NCBI GenBank assembly: GCA_023362775.1
Contig: JALMGJ010000008.1
Location: 22,826,001-22,890,000 of the forward strand
Source of the DNA: Charina bottae
Taxonomy: Eukaryota; Chordata; Lepidosauria; Squamata; Charinaidae
DNA length: 64,000 nucleotides
Reading direction: 5' to 3'
Numbering within the stretch: the stretch's first letter is position 1; the number at the start of each line of letters is the position of its first letter. The position numbers and the translations under genes are program-made. This document shows positions 19,891 to 30,949 of this stretch, piece after piece. The notes below the pieces were generated by a model. That model was not told where the DNA came from, did not search any database, and saw nothing but the letters and a program-made list of their open reading frames with translations.

Positions 19891-20460
19891 TGTAGTTCTC
19901 TGACCTCAACATTTCTCTCAAAATAATTCAGAAAACTGGTGGAAAAATATACCCATTCTATACTGTATTTGAAATAAAAACAGGTCAGTCTTACGAATGT
20001 CACTCTAAAATGACCAGGTTAACCAGAAGAACATAGAATCATAGATCTATGTTTAGTAAGAAAAAATATCTCAGTTTAATAATAAAAAAGAGGAAGTAAC
20101 CGTAGACCTCAATTAAAAATAATAAAAAAAGAAATGAGTATACAGTTGTATATTTATTATTTCTCTTCTCATCAGACTTCAGAAGGAGATTTGGAGATAT
20201 CTGAAGAGCACTTTGGATCTGCCAAGAAGAGGGAAAGTCTGATTTGGAAAGAAGGGGTGACCCCTTCCCCAGTTCTTGTAAATGAGACATAACTTGGTAT
20301 GGGCCTCCTTGATCACTTGCAGCTATATACAGTATATGATTGGGAGCTCAGACATAAAAGCTTTCGGTTCCTAGTTGGTAAAACAATATATGCTTGCCAA
20401 TTTTGCCTATGTAGTTTGACTTAAAGGAAATCAGTATTATCTACATATCAGTTAACACAC
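19891..20460. other. Unassigned AT-rich DNA
   Basis: Nothing recognised. Confidence 0.5.
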
Positions 20461-20461
20461 A

Positions 20462-21350
20462 CATTTATTTATTTATTTATTTATTTATTTATTATTTCTA
20501 ACTTATATCACCACCCATCTCCCCCCACAAGGGGACTCTGGGCGGTTTACAATCAAGTCAGCAATTAAAAACACATAAAATACTTTATACAATAATAAAA
20601 ATATAAAAATATAAAATCCAAGAGGCTGTATGTAATGTTTACGAACCAAACTTTACGGTGCGAGCCATCCCCAGGAAGAGCTATTACTCATCCCGTCCCA
20701 AGCGAGGTGGCAGAGCCAGGTTTTCAGTTGCTTCCTGAAGGTCAGGAGTGTGGGGGCTAGCCTCACCTCAAGGGGCAAGATGTTCCAAAGGGCGGGTGCT
20801 ACGGCAGAGAAGGCACGCCTCCTGGATCCCGCCAGGTGAAATTCTTTTACTGATGGGATCCGTAGCATGCCCTCTCTGCATGACCGGGTGGGGCGGGTCG
20901 ATGCTCTGGGGATGAGGCGGTCTCTAAGGTAGCCTGGTCCCATGCCATGTAGGGCTTTAAAGGTAACAACCAACACCTTGAATTGGACCCGGAAGCAAAC
21001 TGGTAACCAGTGCAGCTCACGCAGCAGAGATGTCACGTGTGCCGATCTTGGGGCACTCATAACTGCGCGCGCAGCCGCATTCTGGACCAGCTGAAGCTTC
21101 CGGATACTCTTCAAGGGTAGCCCCATGTAGAGTGCATTGCAATAGTCTATATGGGAGATGACCAGGGCATGAGTGACTGTACGGAGGGCATCTCGGTCCA
21201 GGAAAGGGCGAAGCTGGCGTACAACTCGAAGTTGCACAAAAGCCCTTCTGGCCACGACTGCCACCTGTTCTTCAAGCAGGAGTCATGAGTCCAGAAGGAC
21301 CCCCAGGTTCCGCACTGAGTCTGAACGGGGTAGTGCCACCCCGTCCACAG
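20462..21350 (-). pseudogene. L2 LINE, C-terminal ORF2 and 3'UTR
   Basis: On the minus strand a 203-codon frame (20653-21264) begins inside the L2 C-terminal region: AVVARRAFVQLRVVRQLRPF, DYCNALYMGLPLKSIRKLQ, NAAARAVM, ELHWLPVCFRVQFKVLV, APALWNILP. It ends SSSWGWLAP and a stop. The 3'UTR with 'aaaccgcccagagtcccctt' and a (AAAT)n tail extends to 20462. Reverse-transcriptase motifs A-C are absent, so it is 5'-truncated and inactive, but the retained frame is open and close to the 33.5-kb copy. Confidence 0.92.
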
Positions 21351-21367
21351 GCACACACACACAAACA

Positions 21368-22590
21368 TTTTTTAAGGCAGTTCCTGTCTGCTGAGTGATA
21401 GAAAATTATCTGATGGTTGAATAGTTTTTCTGTTTTCACGTGTAGCTTGGTAGGTAGCTGAGGAGAGGCATTCTATGTTAGTATGTCACTTTTAGAAATA
21501 ATTGTAGGATTTACTTCTCATAATAAAGAGGAGGTATGGTAGCAGGCATTTTATGATCTAGTTATTTTATAACTCTTGTTTTATTACTATAGCTTTTTTT
21601 TATAGAAACTTTATTACAGAATTTAAAGATAATATCAGGACAACTACAGTATCAAGAGATGTCAAACCTTCCAATGGGGTGAAATTGTATTATACTTCTA
21701 CCCCCCACCCCTGGTAAAGATTAATATATCGTTAAAAAAAATACTGTATCATCATTAAGAACAATATCTTCATAATTTCAAAAAACTGAATATAAAAGCT
21801 AAGCTTCCTTTGAACACTTTAAAAAATGCTCATGATTTTATTACTAATATTGTCAAAATATATAATGAATACTGTACATATAATTGACTTGGAGGCAAAG
21901 AATCATGCTTTCACTTCCTCATAAAATATGAATTTGTGCAGTATTACCATAAGATTTATAGTACTTTCCTTTTGTGTGATATTAAAATATGTAATATAGC
22001 AGTTGTTTTCAGCACTGGTGTGCTAATTATTTTTGCATTTTATTGAGAACAATTTGGATGCATGAGCATGAATATCTCTGAACATATGGAGAGTAAAACA
22101 AGTTGGGATTAGCTATAAATTGTAATTCCATACACAATTATTTTGGAAGCCAAACTACAGTATGATTTATTCCCAAGAAGATATGTGTATTATTGCACTT
22201 TATTAAATAATATGTTTATAACATTGTCTTCTATTTTGACTAATAATGACTCATAATGACTATGCTCTCATCTCTTCTTTGGTAAAATAACTACTTTAGT
22301 GGATAAGGGGAATGCTGTGTATATAATCTATCTCAGTTTCAGCACATTTTGACAAACTTTAACATGGCAAGCTGTTAAAGTATGATTTTGATGTTGCTAT
22401 GGTAAGATAGGTTGACAACTGGCTGGCCAACTGCATTAGGGTGGCCAGTATTCAGGGCTGTACACTGAGCTGAAGGCTGTAAGCAGTGAAAAGGTTTGAA
22501 GCTAAGGTGAGAGAAAGAAAAGGAATTTCAACAGGGAGAAATATAAGCATTACATTTAAGGAGGAAAAATATAAGGCATATATTCAAAAT
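21368..22590. other. Unassigned AT-rich DNA
   Basis: No gene. A stretch from about 21596 ('tttttttatagaaactttat' onward) could be the 3' end of an L1 on the minus strand, on the strength of its T-rich start only. Confidence 0.4.
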
Positions 22591-23030
22591 CATTGCAGTT
22601 TTGGCTTGGAAGCATTACATCAGAGAAGGATTTAGATATGATCATTGATGACAACCTGAATGTGGGCCAGCATTGTAAGACTGCAGCTAGAAAGATCAAC
22701 ATAGTTCTGGGCTGCATCAGAAGAAACTTTGTATCAAATATGTATCCATTTCTTATTCCCTTCTACTCTACACTAGTGAGACCACACTTGAAATATTGTG
22801 TATGATTCTGGGCATCACATTTCCAGAAGGATATTGACAGGTTAGAACAGGTTCAGAGGGGACAGCAAAAGTGATTCAAGGACTTGAGAACATGCCCCAT
22901 TAGGAGAGGTTGAAGGAACTGGGGATGTTCACTTTGGAGTAAAGAAGACAGGGAAGACTTGATATCAGTGTTCAGGTACATAAAAGAGTTCCATAGAGAA
23001 AATAGTCTGGATCTATTTACATGATTGATT
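22590..23030 (+). pseudogene. CR1 LINE, C-terminal reverse-transcriptase segment
   Basis: The plus-strand frame 22593-22805 reads KDLDMIIDDNLNVGQHCKTA then FYSTLVRPHLKYCV. Across frameshifts it continues with 'FQKDIDRLEQVQRG', 'RGLENMP', 'RLKELGMFTLE' and a YIKEFH-like end. This is the conserved C-terminal block of CR1-clade ORF2. The copy stops at the BovB insertion, and its 3' continuation reappears at about 26195. Confidence 0.85.
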
Positions 23031-23369
23031 GATATACATAATCTACATAACTGATTGATTGATTGTGTACCATAAAGTCACTTCCGACTCCTAGCAACCA
23101 CATAGATAGATTTTTGTCCATGAAAATTTATCCCTAATCTGTTCTTTCAAGTCTCCCAATGGTGCACCCATCGCCACTGTAACTGAGTCCATCCACCTTG
23201 CTGTTGGTCATCCTCTTCTTCTCTTTCCTTCCACCTTTCCCAGCATTACAGCCTTTTTCAGAGAGCTGGGTCTTCGCATGATGTATCTGAAGGAGGATAA
23301 TTTGAGCCTGGTCATTTGTGCTTCAAGTGAGAACTCTAGGTAGATTTGTTCAATGATCCATCAGTTTGG

Positions 23370-23815
23370 GTTTTTTTCCCAAAATAATTTTATTAAAAAT
23401 TATAAATGAAAAGAATAAAATCCATACAGGCTACAAAAAATACAAACAGAAAAATACAAAAGAAAAGAAAAAGGTGTGAAAAACAAAGAAAAATAAGAAA
23501 AATAGGAAAAGGAAAAGGAAAAAAGAAAAAGAAAAAAGAAATTCCAGCAAGTAAAGACAATCTTAATAGCTTATCACTATCCCTAAATACAACATAATTT
23601 CTCTTCACCCCATCTCTCATCTACTGAATAAAAAACAAAATCCAAATGCTTCGTCAGTCATTCTTTGTCAACAAAAGTCCAGTAAGGGCAACCAGCTGTA
23701 ACTATTTTTCTCCTTTAGCCCTGATCAAATAAGCCAACCTTATTCCTTCCCTGAGTTTTTAAAAATAACTTTTAACCCTTCAAAAAGAGTCCCAGAGCTA
23801 GTCTTCTGTTCATCT
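23370..23815 (-). mobile_element. Probable L1 3'UTR piece nested in BovB
   Basis: BovB coding similarity stops at about 23365 and resumes at about 23820. The plus strand between starts 'gggtttttttcccaaaataa' then 'ttttattaaaaattat', like the poly(A)-end of the L1 at 57.4 kb read in reverse, followed by purine-rich and CT-rich UTR-like sequence. No coding part, so the family call is tentative. Confidence 0.5.
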
Positions 23816-25611
23816 GAGTTTCAAGCCAAATATCTTTTTCAAGGCTTTCATGACTGCTCTGCTAAGTACTAGTGTGTGGCATATTTCTTGACTGCTTGTT
23901 CCTTTACTGTTGATGGTTGATTCCAAAAGGCAGAAGCTATCCACTACTTCCATACGTTCATTGTCAATTCTAAGGCTGGTTGTTCCACCTGCTTGATCTT
24001 CTTTATATTTAATTTTAGTCCCATTTTTTCACTGTCCTCTTTGACTTTTAGTACTAGGGCTTGCAGATCCTTTGCATTTTTGGCTATCAGGGTAGTGTCG
24101 ACAGCATAGTACAGGTTAGTGATGTTTCTTCCTACAATTTTAAACCACATTCATCTTCTTCCAATCCAGCTTCCCTTAATATATATTCATCATATAGGTT
24201 GAATAAATAAGGGGAGAGTATGCAGCCTTGTCGCACTCCTTTGCCAACCTGGAGCCAGTCTGTTTCTCCATGTTCTCTCTGTACTGTGGCTTCCTGACCT
24301 GTATATAAGTTTTTCATGAGGACAAGGAGATGTTCTGGAATTCCCATTTTCTGAGTACTTTCCACAACTTGATATGGTTGACACAATCAAAGGCTTTTCT
24401 AAAGCCAGATTAAACATCAGGCATCTCTTTTTCCATGTAAGGCTCTAATCTGTGCTGGATGATCCTAAGCATTATTTTGCTAGCGTGGGAAATTAAGGAT
24501 ATTGTATGATAATTTGCACACACTTAAGTCTCCTATTTTTTGCGGGGGGGGGGTATTGGAATGTAGATTGACCTCTTCCATTCAGTTGTCCATTATGTCA
24601 TGTTCCAGATTTGCTAGCATAGCTTGGTTAGAACCTTGACTGATTCTTCTTCTGTTGCTTGCCATATTTATGTGGGTATTCCATCAGTTCATATAGCCTT
24701 CCAACTTGATCATGCCTGGAGTGCTGATTTAACTTCATCTTCTAGTACTAGAGGTTCTTGTAAGTAAGGAATATCTTCTAAGGTATCTTGGATGTTGACA
24801 TCTCTACTGTATAGTGTTTCAGTGTACCCCTTCCATCTTCCCTTGATCTCTTTTGAATAGGTTACTATCTGTCCATTAGCGTCCTTTAGCATACCAATTC
24901 AAGTTTGGAACCTCCTTCTGAGTTCAGAGATATTTTGAAAGACTTTCCTTGTTTTTCCATGTTTGTTTCCATCTTCAATGTCTTTACAGATTTGTTGTAA
25001 TGCTGCTGCTTGTCTGTTCTAACAGCACTCTGAAACTCTGTTAAGTTCCTTTCTGAGATATATGTCTTTTTGGCTTTGGCTTCTCTTCTGTTCTTGGCAA
25101 TTTCCCTGGTTTGTTCTGATATCCAGTTTGCTTTCTTCTCTTCCTTCATTTTTGGCAGTCTCTTTTCACATTCACCCTTAACAACTTTGTTTCATAATTC
25201 CTCTAGTTCTCTATCAATGAGTTTCGGGACTTCAAAGCAATTCCTGATGTTCTTCTTGAGAATGGTGGGTATGTGTTCAAGATCATATTGTAGAAACTGA
25301 CTGGCTTTCTTCTTCTTCTTCTTTAGCTTAACTTGGAGCTTGTACATGAGCAGTTCATGATCTGTTTCACAGACAGCCCCTGGCCATGTCTTTGATGCTA
25401 TAATTGAGCTCCTCTACCGCCTTTTAGCAATAATATAGTCAATTTGATTTTATGTACTCCATCTGGTGATGTCCGTGTATAAGGCATTGTTTTGATTGTT
25501 TGAAAACAGTGTTAGCTATGAAGAAATCATTGGAGTGGCAGAAATTAATAAGCTGGTGGTCTCCTGTTCCATTTCGGTTTCCTAAGCCATACAATCCAAC
25601 TACATGTTCCC

Positions 25612-25752
25612 AACTTTTTTTTTCTTTTCTTGCACTTTTCACTTTCTCTTTGATTTCTTTCTTTTTCTTTTTTCTTCCTTACTTTATATTAGTTTGTATT
25701 AGTTTTTATCTTCTTTTTTAAACGTTTCAATAAAAATCATATTAAAAAAATA
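25612..25752 (+). mobile_element. L1-like 3' end with poly(A), nested in BovB
   Basis: T/C-rich sequence ends 'aacgtttcaataaaaatcat' plus 'attaaaaaaataa', a polyadenylation signal and A-rich tail on the plus strand. BovB sequence lies on both sides. Orientation is opposite to the host BovB. Confidence 0.5.
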
Positions 25753-26068
25753 AACACCATTAGTACTCCAAAAGATCCTCAGCTCTTCCTCAGTAGCATG
25801 TTGAGTGCCTTCTGTCCTGAGGGGCCCATCTTCTGGCACTGTATTGTCAATCATTTTATATTTTCTATCCATGTGGTTTTCTTGGTAAAAATACAGGAGT
25901 GGTTTACAATTGCTTTCTCCCATGCAGTATAAATTGATGCCTTTGCCATTGTCATTAAGTAATCATCTGCCTCCAGCATCTTACTATATCACTGCTGCCC
26001 AATATAGATCCCTGCATGCTTTATCTGGGCATCTGGGATGACTTTCATACCTTAGCTGACCCTACTGC

Positions 26069-26070
<2 letters not shown>

Positions 26071-26106
<36 letters not shown>
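26071..26106. repeat. (AT)18 microsatellite
   Basis: Pure AT dinucleotide run. Confidence 0.97.
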
Positions 26107-26108
<2 letters not shown>

Positions 26109-26194
26109 GTCATACATGCCCAACATTCTTCGCTTGTCCATCCCAGGAACACCCTCACCACCACCACCACAATGAGGCAGCAGAGCAGGACCTG

Positions 26195-26460
26195 AGGGTG
26201 ATTGTTACAGAAACTAGGGGCAAAAATATTTGGTATAAGTTGCAGCTACCTAGATTTTGTTTAAACATACAGAAAAAAAATCCTGGTTGTAAGAATTGTG
26301 CAACTGGAATATAGTCTGCCTGTGGAGATTTTAGGTTCTTTATGTCTGGAAATTTTTAACAAGAGGCTGGAAAACTACCTCTTGAGGATGGTTTAATTGA
26401 TTTTCCTGCACATTTGACAGGGTTCTACAATACAATCCTTGTGAGGATCCCAGGTTGATA
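26195..26460 (+). mobile_element. CR1 LINE 3' segment (continuation of 22590-23030)
   Basis: Follows the CR1 3' order: 'gagcaggacctgagggtga', 'ttgtaagaattgtgcaactg', 'ctgcctgtggagattttagg', 'aacaagaggctggaaaacta', 'gattttcctgcacatttgac'. The 23.0-kb fragment stops just where this one starts in CR1 consensus order, so both look like halves of one insertion. A short CR1-like end 'attccacaattctatgattc' sits beyond the next element at about 26618. Confidence 0.7.
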
Positions 26461-26612
26461 CAGAGCTGATCAAGTGGATGATTTTATTTTGTTTGTAGCC
26501 ACCATGGGGGAGAGGGGGTTGATGTTTTGTATTGTGATTTTAATTTTGCAAACACAGAGCCACGATGTGTGAGTTGGGCGGCCATATAAATTTGTTTAAG
26601 AAATAAAAAATA
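26461..26612 (+). mobile_element. L2-like LINE 3' tail nested in CR1
   Basis: 'gttgggcggccatataaatt' and 'aagaaataaaaaataa' match the L2-type 3' terminus. It sits between the CR1 body and its probable terminal 'attctatgattc'. Confidence 0.4.
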
Positions 26613-26639
26613 ACATAAATTCCACAATTCTATGATTCC

Positions 26640-28248
26640 CTTAAAGCAATGGGGATTACTTTATAGCACTGAAGGAAGTCTAGGAGTTCAAGATGTTAGA
26701 AGAAGAGCTAAGAATTCCCCTCCATGTAACTTATTACATTTATTAGCTGCTGTAGGGCATAATAAGAGTTAATGCAAGACTTTTCTGGTGAGGATGAATC
26801 ATCAGGTCTGAAGATTTGTCCCACTCTTGTTTTCAAATATACTTGCTAGGAGCCAAACTGTATGGAAAGTGGCTAAAAAGAATATACTTGATTTGCATAA
26901 TTAGCAATTAGTTTGCATAATTAGGCTGCTCAAATTTGAGGAACTGGGATATCACAATTCTGGGGGGTAGCAGCTACATTTATTGCTTCTAGGCAAACTG
27001 GGAAAATTATTAGGAAACATGGCACCTGCTCTCATTTCAAGCAACTCCTTGAGATGAAATAGTTTATGGAGCAGCTGTGAGAAAGTGGAGGGGTACAGGT
27101 TAGGCCACAACTGAATTTGTGCATAAACAAGGATAAATAAGAATCAAGAATGGCAAGGCCCTAATAATAATTCAAATTCCTGGACTGTCTTTGAGGAGAA
27201 GGTGGGTACAAGGAAAAAAATTGGGATCTCCTGAAAGTTGATTATTTTTGTTTATATAGTTTGAAGATGTTTCCTTGTGAATTGTTTGGGTACTCTGTTA
27301 CATAACAGACCAACACAATAAACTCTGTTGGCACATTGCCATGTTCTTCTCAAGAGGAAACTAACTGGTAGAATTGCTGTGTTAGCCAGAAAACAATGTA
27401 GAGTAAAACTAAAATGGCTATATCTCTTCTTCAGCATTAGCGTGCTCTCTCTCTTTCTCCCCCTCGCCCCCTCCTGTATATTCCAGCTCTGAATGCTTAC
27501 AAAAAGGAATAACTGGGAGCTGCCACTCCTGGCTGTTAACAGCTGTACCTGACATATTGCTTACATCTCCTGAGGCTGACCCTGATTCTTTAGAATATAA
27601 AGCGATTCGGAAGAACAAATATATGCTGATGCCATAAAAGCCATACAGTATTGAGAAACCTAGCCAAGAGACTAGAATAAGCGTAGTAGTTAATTTGGAA
27701 GGGGGGAGGGGCACTGCAAATAGAAATGGACAAATTCACATTTTAAAATCTCAAGTCCCAATAATGAAGAAAATTGAGAACCTTACCATATTATTTATTA
27801 TCTAAATGAAATTTTCACCTATCTGCAGCTGCCAAATTCAGCGAATACAGTTCTTTCCAACTCTGCCTACCATGTAGCTGGTAAAAGAAAAGGAGCCTGA
27901 CCAGGAAAAAAGAAACTAAGGACTAAGCAACCAAACCATGTATGGGTGCATTTGTCAGTTTGTTTGGGGAAATGTGTTACAGCAGATCTGCTCCTAGCTG
28001 TAGGGCAGTCTCAAGGAACAGTATTGGATGCCTGTGATTTTGGAGCTGTGGAGTGCTTGAGGTCATCTCTATCCTGATTACGCCAGCAATATTTTGACAT
28101 AACATCTCTGTATATTTGGAACCAGTGTCAGGATGAAATGATAGCTTGGATAAGGGCCAATAAATTGAAAATAAATTGTGACAAAATGAAATTCCCACAT
28201 GCAATAATTGGGGATTTACCTTTTTTCAGTGGGTCTGCACTCCCTCAG
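26640..28248. other. Unassigned DNA (1.6 kb)
   Basis: No recognised repeat. Minus-strand frames at 27252-27437, 27418-27714 and 27977-28204 are under 100 codons and lack known domains; the second has a hydrophobic stretch, which alone is not evidence of a gene. Confidence 0.45.
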
Positions 28249-28254
28249 AAAAGG

Positions 28255-29403
28255 TGTCAGAATGGAGCCTGAGCTCTGCAGCAATGGCGGGAAAAGTGCA
28301 ACAGGGATCAATTCGGCAGGTAACCTAGAGCGGGAAAACCAGGAGCATCTGATTGGCAGTGATCAAGGGGTGGAGCCACCACCAACTATCAGCACTGCAG
28401 AAAGAAGGACAGAGAAGTGCGCCAAACAGAAAGCGAGCTGATTGGCTGCTATTCCAAAATGGCTGGAATAAAATAAAATAAAAAGATGGCCAAAAGAAGG
28501 AATGGGTTGTTGGGGACAACCGTTCACCAGACTCCATTTCCCAGCCATGTCTCTTGCCTCCAGCCCAAGCCCCCGCAGAACCCAGACCTGAGAACATCAC
28601 CGAAGCCTTGCCTTTCCAGCCCACCACAGAGTCCTGCCTTCCTATGCCTTCTCTGCCCACCACTGCTTCCAAACCTGCCTCGTGTTTCCAGCCCGCCACA
28701 GAATCCAGCCTTCCTACGCCTTCTCTGCCTGCTGCCGCTTCCGATTTTGACTTGCCTTCCCAGCCACCATCGAATCCTACCTTCCGGTGTCTTCTCCACC
28801 CGCCGCCACTTCTGATCCTGCCGTATCTTCCCCGCTCACCTCTGAACTCTGCCTAGACACCCTTTTGAGCCACCTCACCAGGAATCTTCCAGTGCGTCGC
28901 TGCAGTCCATCACCACATCTACTGCATTGCAGCTGTTTCCTTCCTCTGAGTTCCATCCTGTCGTGCCTTCGCCTTGCCAACAGAGTCTTGCCTTGTCACC
29001 TTTCCACCTTCGGAGCCGGTCCCTGTTCTTTGGTAGGGTTTCCTTCTGACGTTGAATCTTGTCTTGTCATGCCTCCTACATTGCCAAGTGAGTACTGCCT
29101 TGTTGTACCATGCTCCTCCTTCTGAGTCTTGCCTTGTTGTGTCTCCTCCTTGCCTGCTGAATTCCATTCCTTACTTCTCCAAGTTCCAGAGTGGTTCCTG
29201 CCTAGTCCTCTTCTGAGTCAGTGTTCCACAGCTGTCAGTTCTTAGATATACTGGTCCTGCTTCACGCCAACAATCTGAGACTCAAGAATTAATCAGTACC
29301 TTGTTGGGGCTTGTTCCAAGGGCATTCAGTGATCTAATTGTAATATTGTAAATAAAGCTGTTCAACCAATCTAGTGTGTGCAAGCAATCAATATGAACAG
29401 GAC
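28255..29403 (+). mobile_element. Probable solo LTR with internal C-rich minisatellite
   Basis: Begins TGTCAGAATGGAGCC, has AATAAA at 29351-29356 near the right end, and is bracketed by aaaagg at 28249-28254 and 29404-29409. The right terminus is not the usual CA, so the exact end is uncertain. The middle (about 28600-28830) has diverged ~70-bp units ('ttccagcccaccacagagtc', 'ttccagcccgccacagaatc'). These create proline/serine-rich open frames on both strands that I do not regard as genes. LTR class not determined. Confidence 0.6.
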
Positions 29404-29586
29404 AAAAGGCAGGTGCACAGATTGAGCAGGTTCCTGGTTCACTGTTGTTATTTAATGCTTTCTAGTCAACTAGCAAGCAGGTTTTGCTTATGCCATATTA
29501 GTTCCCAAGTCCCAATTTGGTGCGAGGATATTTGATGGCCCATCTTTACCATTACAGACTGGATTCAGGGAGATTACTGTGTAGAT

Positions 29587-30514
29587 CAGAGCTTTCCAAA
29601 CTTTTCATGTTGGTGACACACTTTTTAGACATGCATCATTTCGCAACACACTCTTACAGCAGGGCACAAGGCAGTCACTAGGACCTGCATGGAATCACAG
29701 CAGGTTTGGAGGCAGCAAGGCACAAGGCAGGCACTAGGACCTGCGTGGATGTTAAAGTTATTTGGTTAAAGTATTCTATGCAGAATTAAACGCATGGCAT
29801 TTTCTCCACTGAATCTGGCCAGAGAGTGGAAAAGTACAAGTTACAAGTGAAAAACAATTTACAAGTGACCCTGCATTGAAAGTTTGGTTCTCAAAACATT
29901 TGAGACGTAATCAGCAGATGTCCCTCTAGCTAGCCATAATAAACTCTTATCACTATTGTTCCCAAAAGAATTGTAGCTCAAGGGAAGGCCAATACACAAC
30001 ACTGCCATCGTGTGACGCTTTATAGTAAGTACAATTACTACCAAAATGCTATGCTGAAAGAGATGCCCATGTTTGAACCAATCAGATGTGAGCTATGAAC
30101 CATGGGTATTCCTTCATACTTAAGTTCTCACTTATGTTCTTTATATATGCCTTCTGTTCTTTATGTAGACTGCTATCTACATGTACTTGTATCTGAACTG
30201 TAACCATGCCTGGTCTTTGCACAGACCATGATGTTTTTCTTTCCTCACTTCTGGTGATGGAACTCTGCTTATGCTTTGATTTTACCTTTTTGCAATAATG
30301 CACTATACATCCATTATTGCCTTATGCTATCAATAAAGATATTGTTAGCCTTACAACACGTTGTTTGGATTACTTCATGCCTGAAACCCCAAATAGTTAA
30401 CCATCACCCAATAGTGGAATCCTGGCAGGGCTTGGAGGCAGCAGCAACTGCGACACACCCAGACACAGCAGCCGACACACTAACATGTCCCAACACAGAG
30501 TTTGGAAAGCTCTG
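29587..30514. mobile_element. hAT-type element with 8-bp TSD, split by a solo LTR
   Basis: The ends 'cagagctttccaaac' and 'gtttggaaagctctg' are near-perfect inverted repeats. They are flanked by an exact 8-bp TSD gtgtagat (29579-29586 and 30515-30522). The hAT sequence is 29587-29749 plus 30414-30514 and includes a 56-bp direct repeat ('gcacaaggcagtcactagga' from 29664 and 29720). It lacks the extreme CpG-rich core of the other three copies. Confidence 0.92.
29750..30413 (+). mobile_element. Solo LTR nested in hAT element, 5-bp TSD
   Basis: Starts TGTTAAAG, carries AATAAA at 30332-30337 about 80 bp before the end, and is flanked by gtgga at 29745-29749 and 30414-30418. The hAT repeat unit 'ctgcgtgga...' resumes in register ('gtggaatcctgg...ttggaggcagc') after it. 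664 bp, no coding sequence. A 5-bp duplication suits gypsy or endogenous retroviral LTRs; which of these is not decided. Confidence 0.75.
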
Positions 30515-30533
30515 GTGTAGATACTGCCATTGA

Positions 30534-30890
30534 CTAAGGGGCGAGGTGGCTCAGCGGGTAAGACACCAGGCTTGTCGATCAGAAGATCACAAGTTTGGAG
30601 TTTCGAATCCCTAGTCCCACATGACAGAGTGAGCTCCCGCACTAGTCCCAGCTCTTGCCAACCTATTCGAAAGCATGTAAATGCGATTCGAAAGCATGCA
30701 AATGCAAGTAGATGAATAGGTACCGCTTCAGTGGGTAGGTAACAGCGTTACGCGTGTGGGATGCCGGCCACATGACCGTGGAAGCGTCTTCAGACAACGC
30801 TGGCTCTTCAGCTAACAAACAGAGATGAGCACGGCCCCTAGAGTTGGACACAACTGCACAAATGTGCGGGGAGAACCTTTACCTTTTTAT
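30534..30890 (+). mobile_element. Sauria-type SINE with 9-bp TSD
   Basis: Complete order: 'ggggcgaggtggctcagcgg' head, 'gtttcgaatccc' B-box, body with 'cgaaagcatgtaaatgcgat' (a short ~23-bp unit is tandemly doubled here), 'cacatgaccgtggaagcgtc', 'cccctagagttggacacaac' and an 'acctttacctttt' end. The TSD is tgccattga at 30525-30533 and 30891-30899. It lies 2 bases beyond the hAT TSD. Confidence 0.93.
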
Positions 30891-30928
30891 TGCCATTGAG
30901 TATCATCTGATGATCATTTGCAGGCTAT

Positions 30929-30949
30929 CTAACCCTAACCCTAACCCTA
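30929..30949 (+). repeat. Short interstitial telomeric repeat
   Basis: Three and a half uninterrupted CCCTAA units, the vertebrate telomere motif (C-strand reading). It lies 30 bp past the SINE's TSD and is followed by an A/T- and purine-rich block. Confidence 0.95.

Larger units (their letters stand above)
23036..26045 (-). pseudogene. BovB (RTE clade) LINE, decayed and interrupted
   Basis: Minus-strand order fits BovB: a 5' segment 25753-26045; endonuclease block VGLYGLGNRNGTGDHQLINF and FIANTVFKQSKQCL (25439-25642); linker (24886-25149, 24710-24892; KGYTETLYSRD, VLEDEVKSALQA); reverse transcriptase with MGIPEHLLVLMKNLYTGQEA and GKGVRQGCILSPYLFNLY (24132-24386). Motif C is YAVDT at 24094-24108, so the catalytic YADD is lost. 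C-terminal MLGKVEGKRRRGRPTARWMD lies near 23200, with a (TGATTGA)-like tail at about 23036. Many stops and frameshifts make it inactive. Two L1-like pieces interrupt it, and it splits a CR1. BovB is known for horizontal spread among squamates, ticks and ruminants. Confidence 0.9.

Noticed and set aside
23406..23620. Lys-rich plus-strand and Phe-rich minus-strand frames
   Set aside because: They reflect an (A)nG purine tract within the nested L1-like piece.
28325..29167. Pro/Ser-rich frames on both strands
   Set aside because: Produced by the C-rich minisatellite inside the LTR-like unit.
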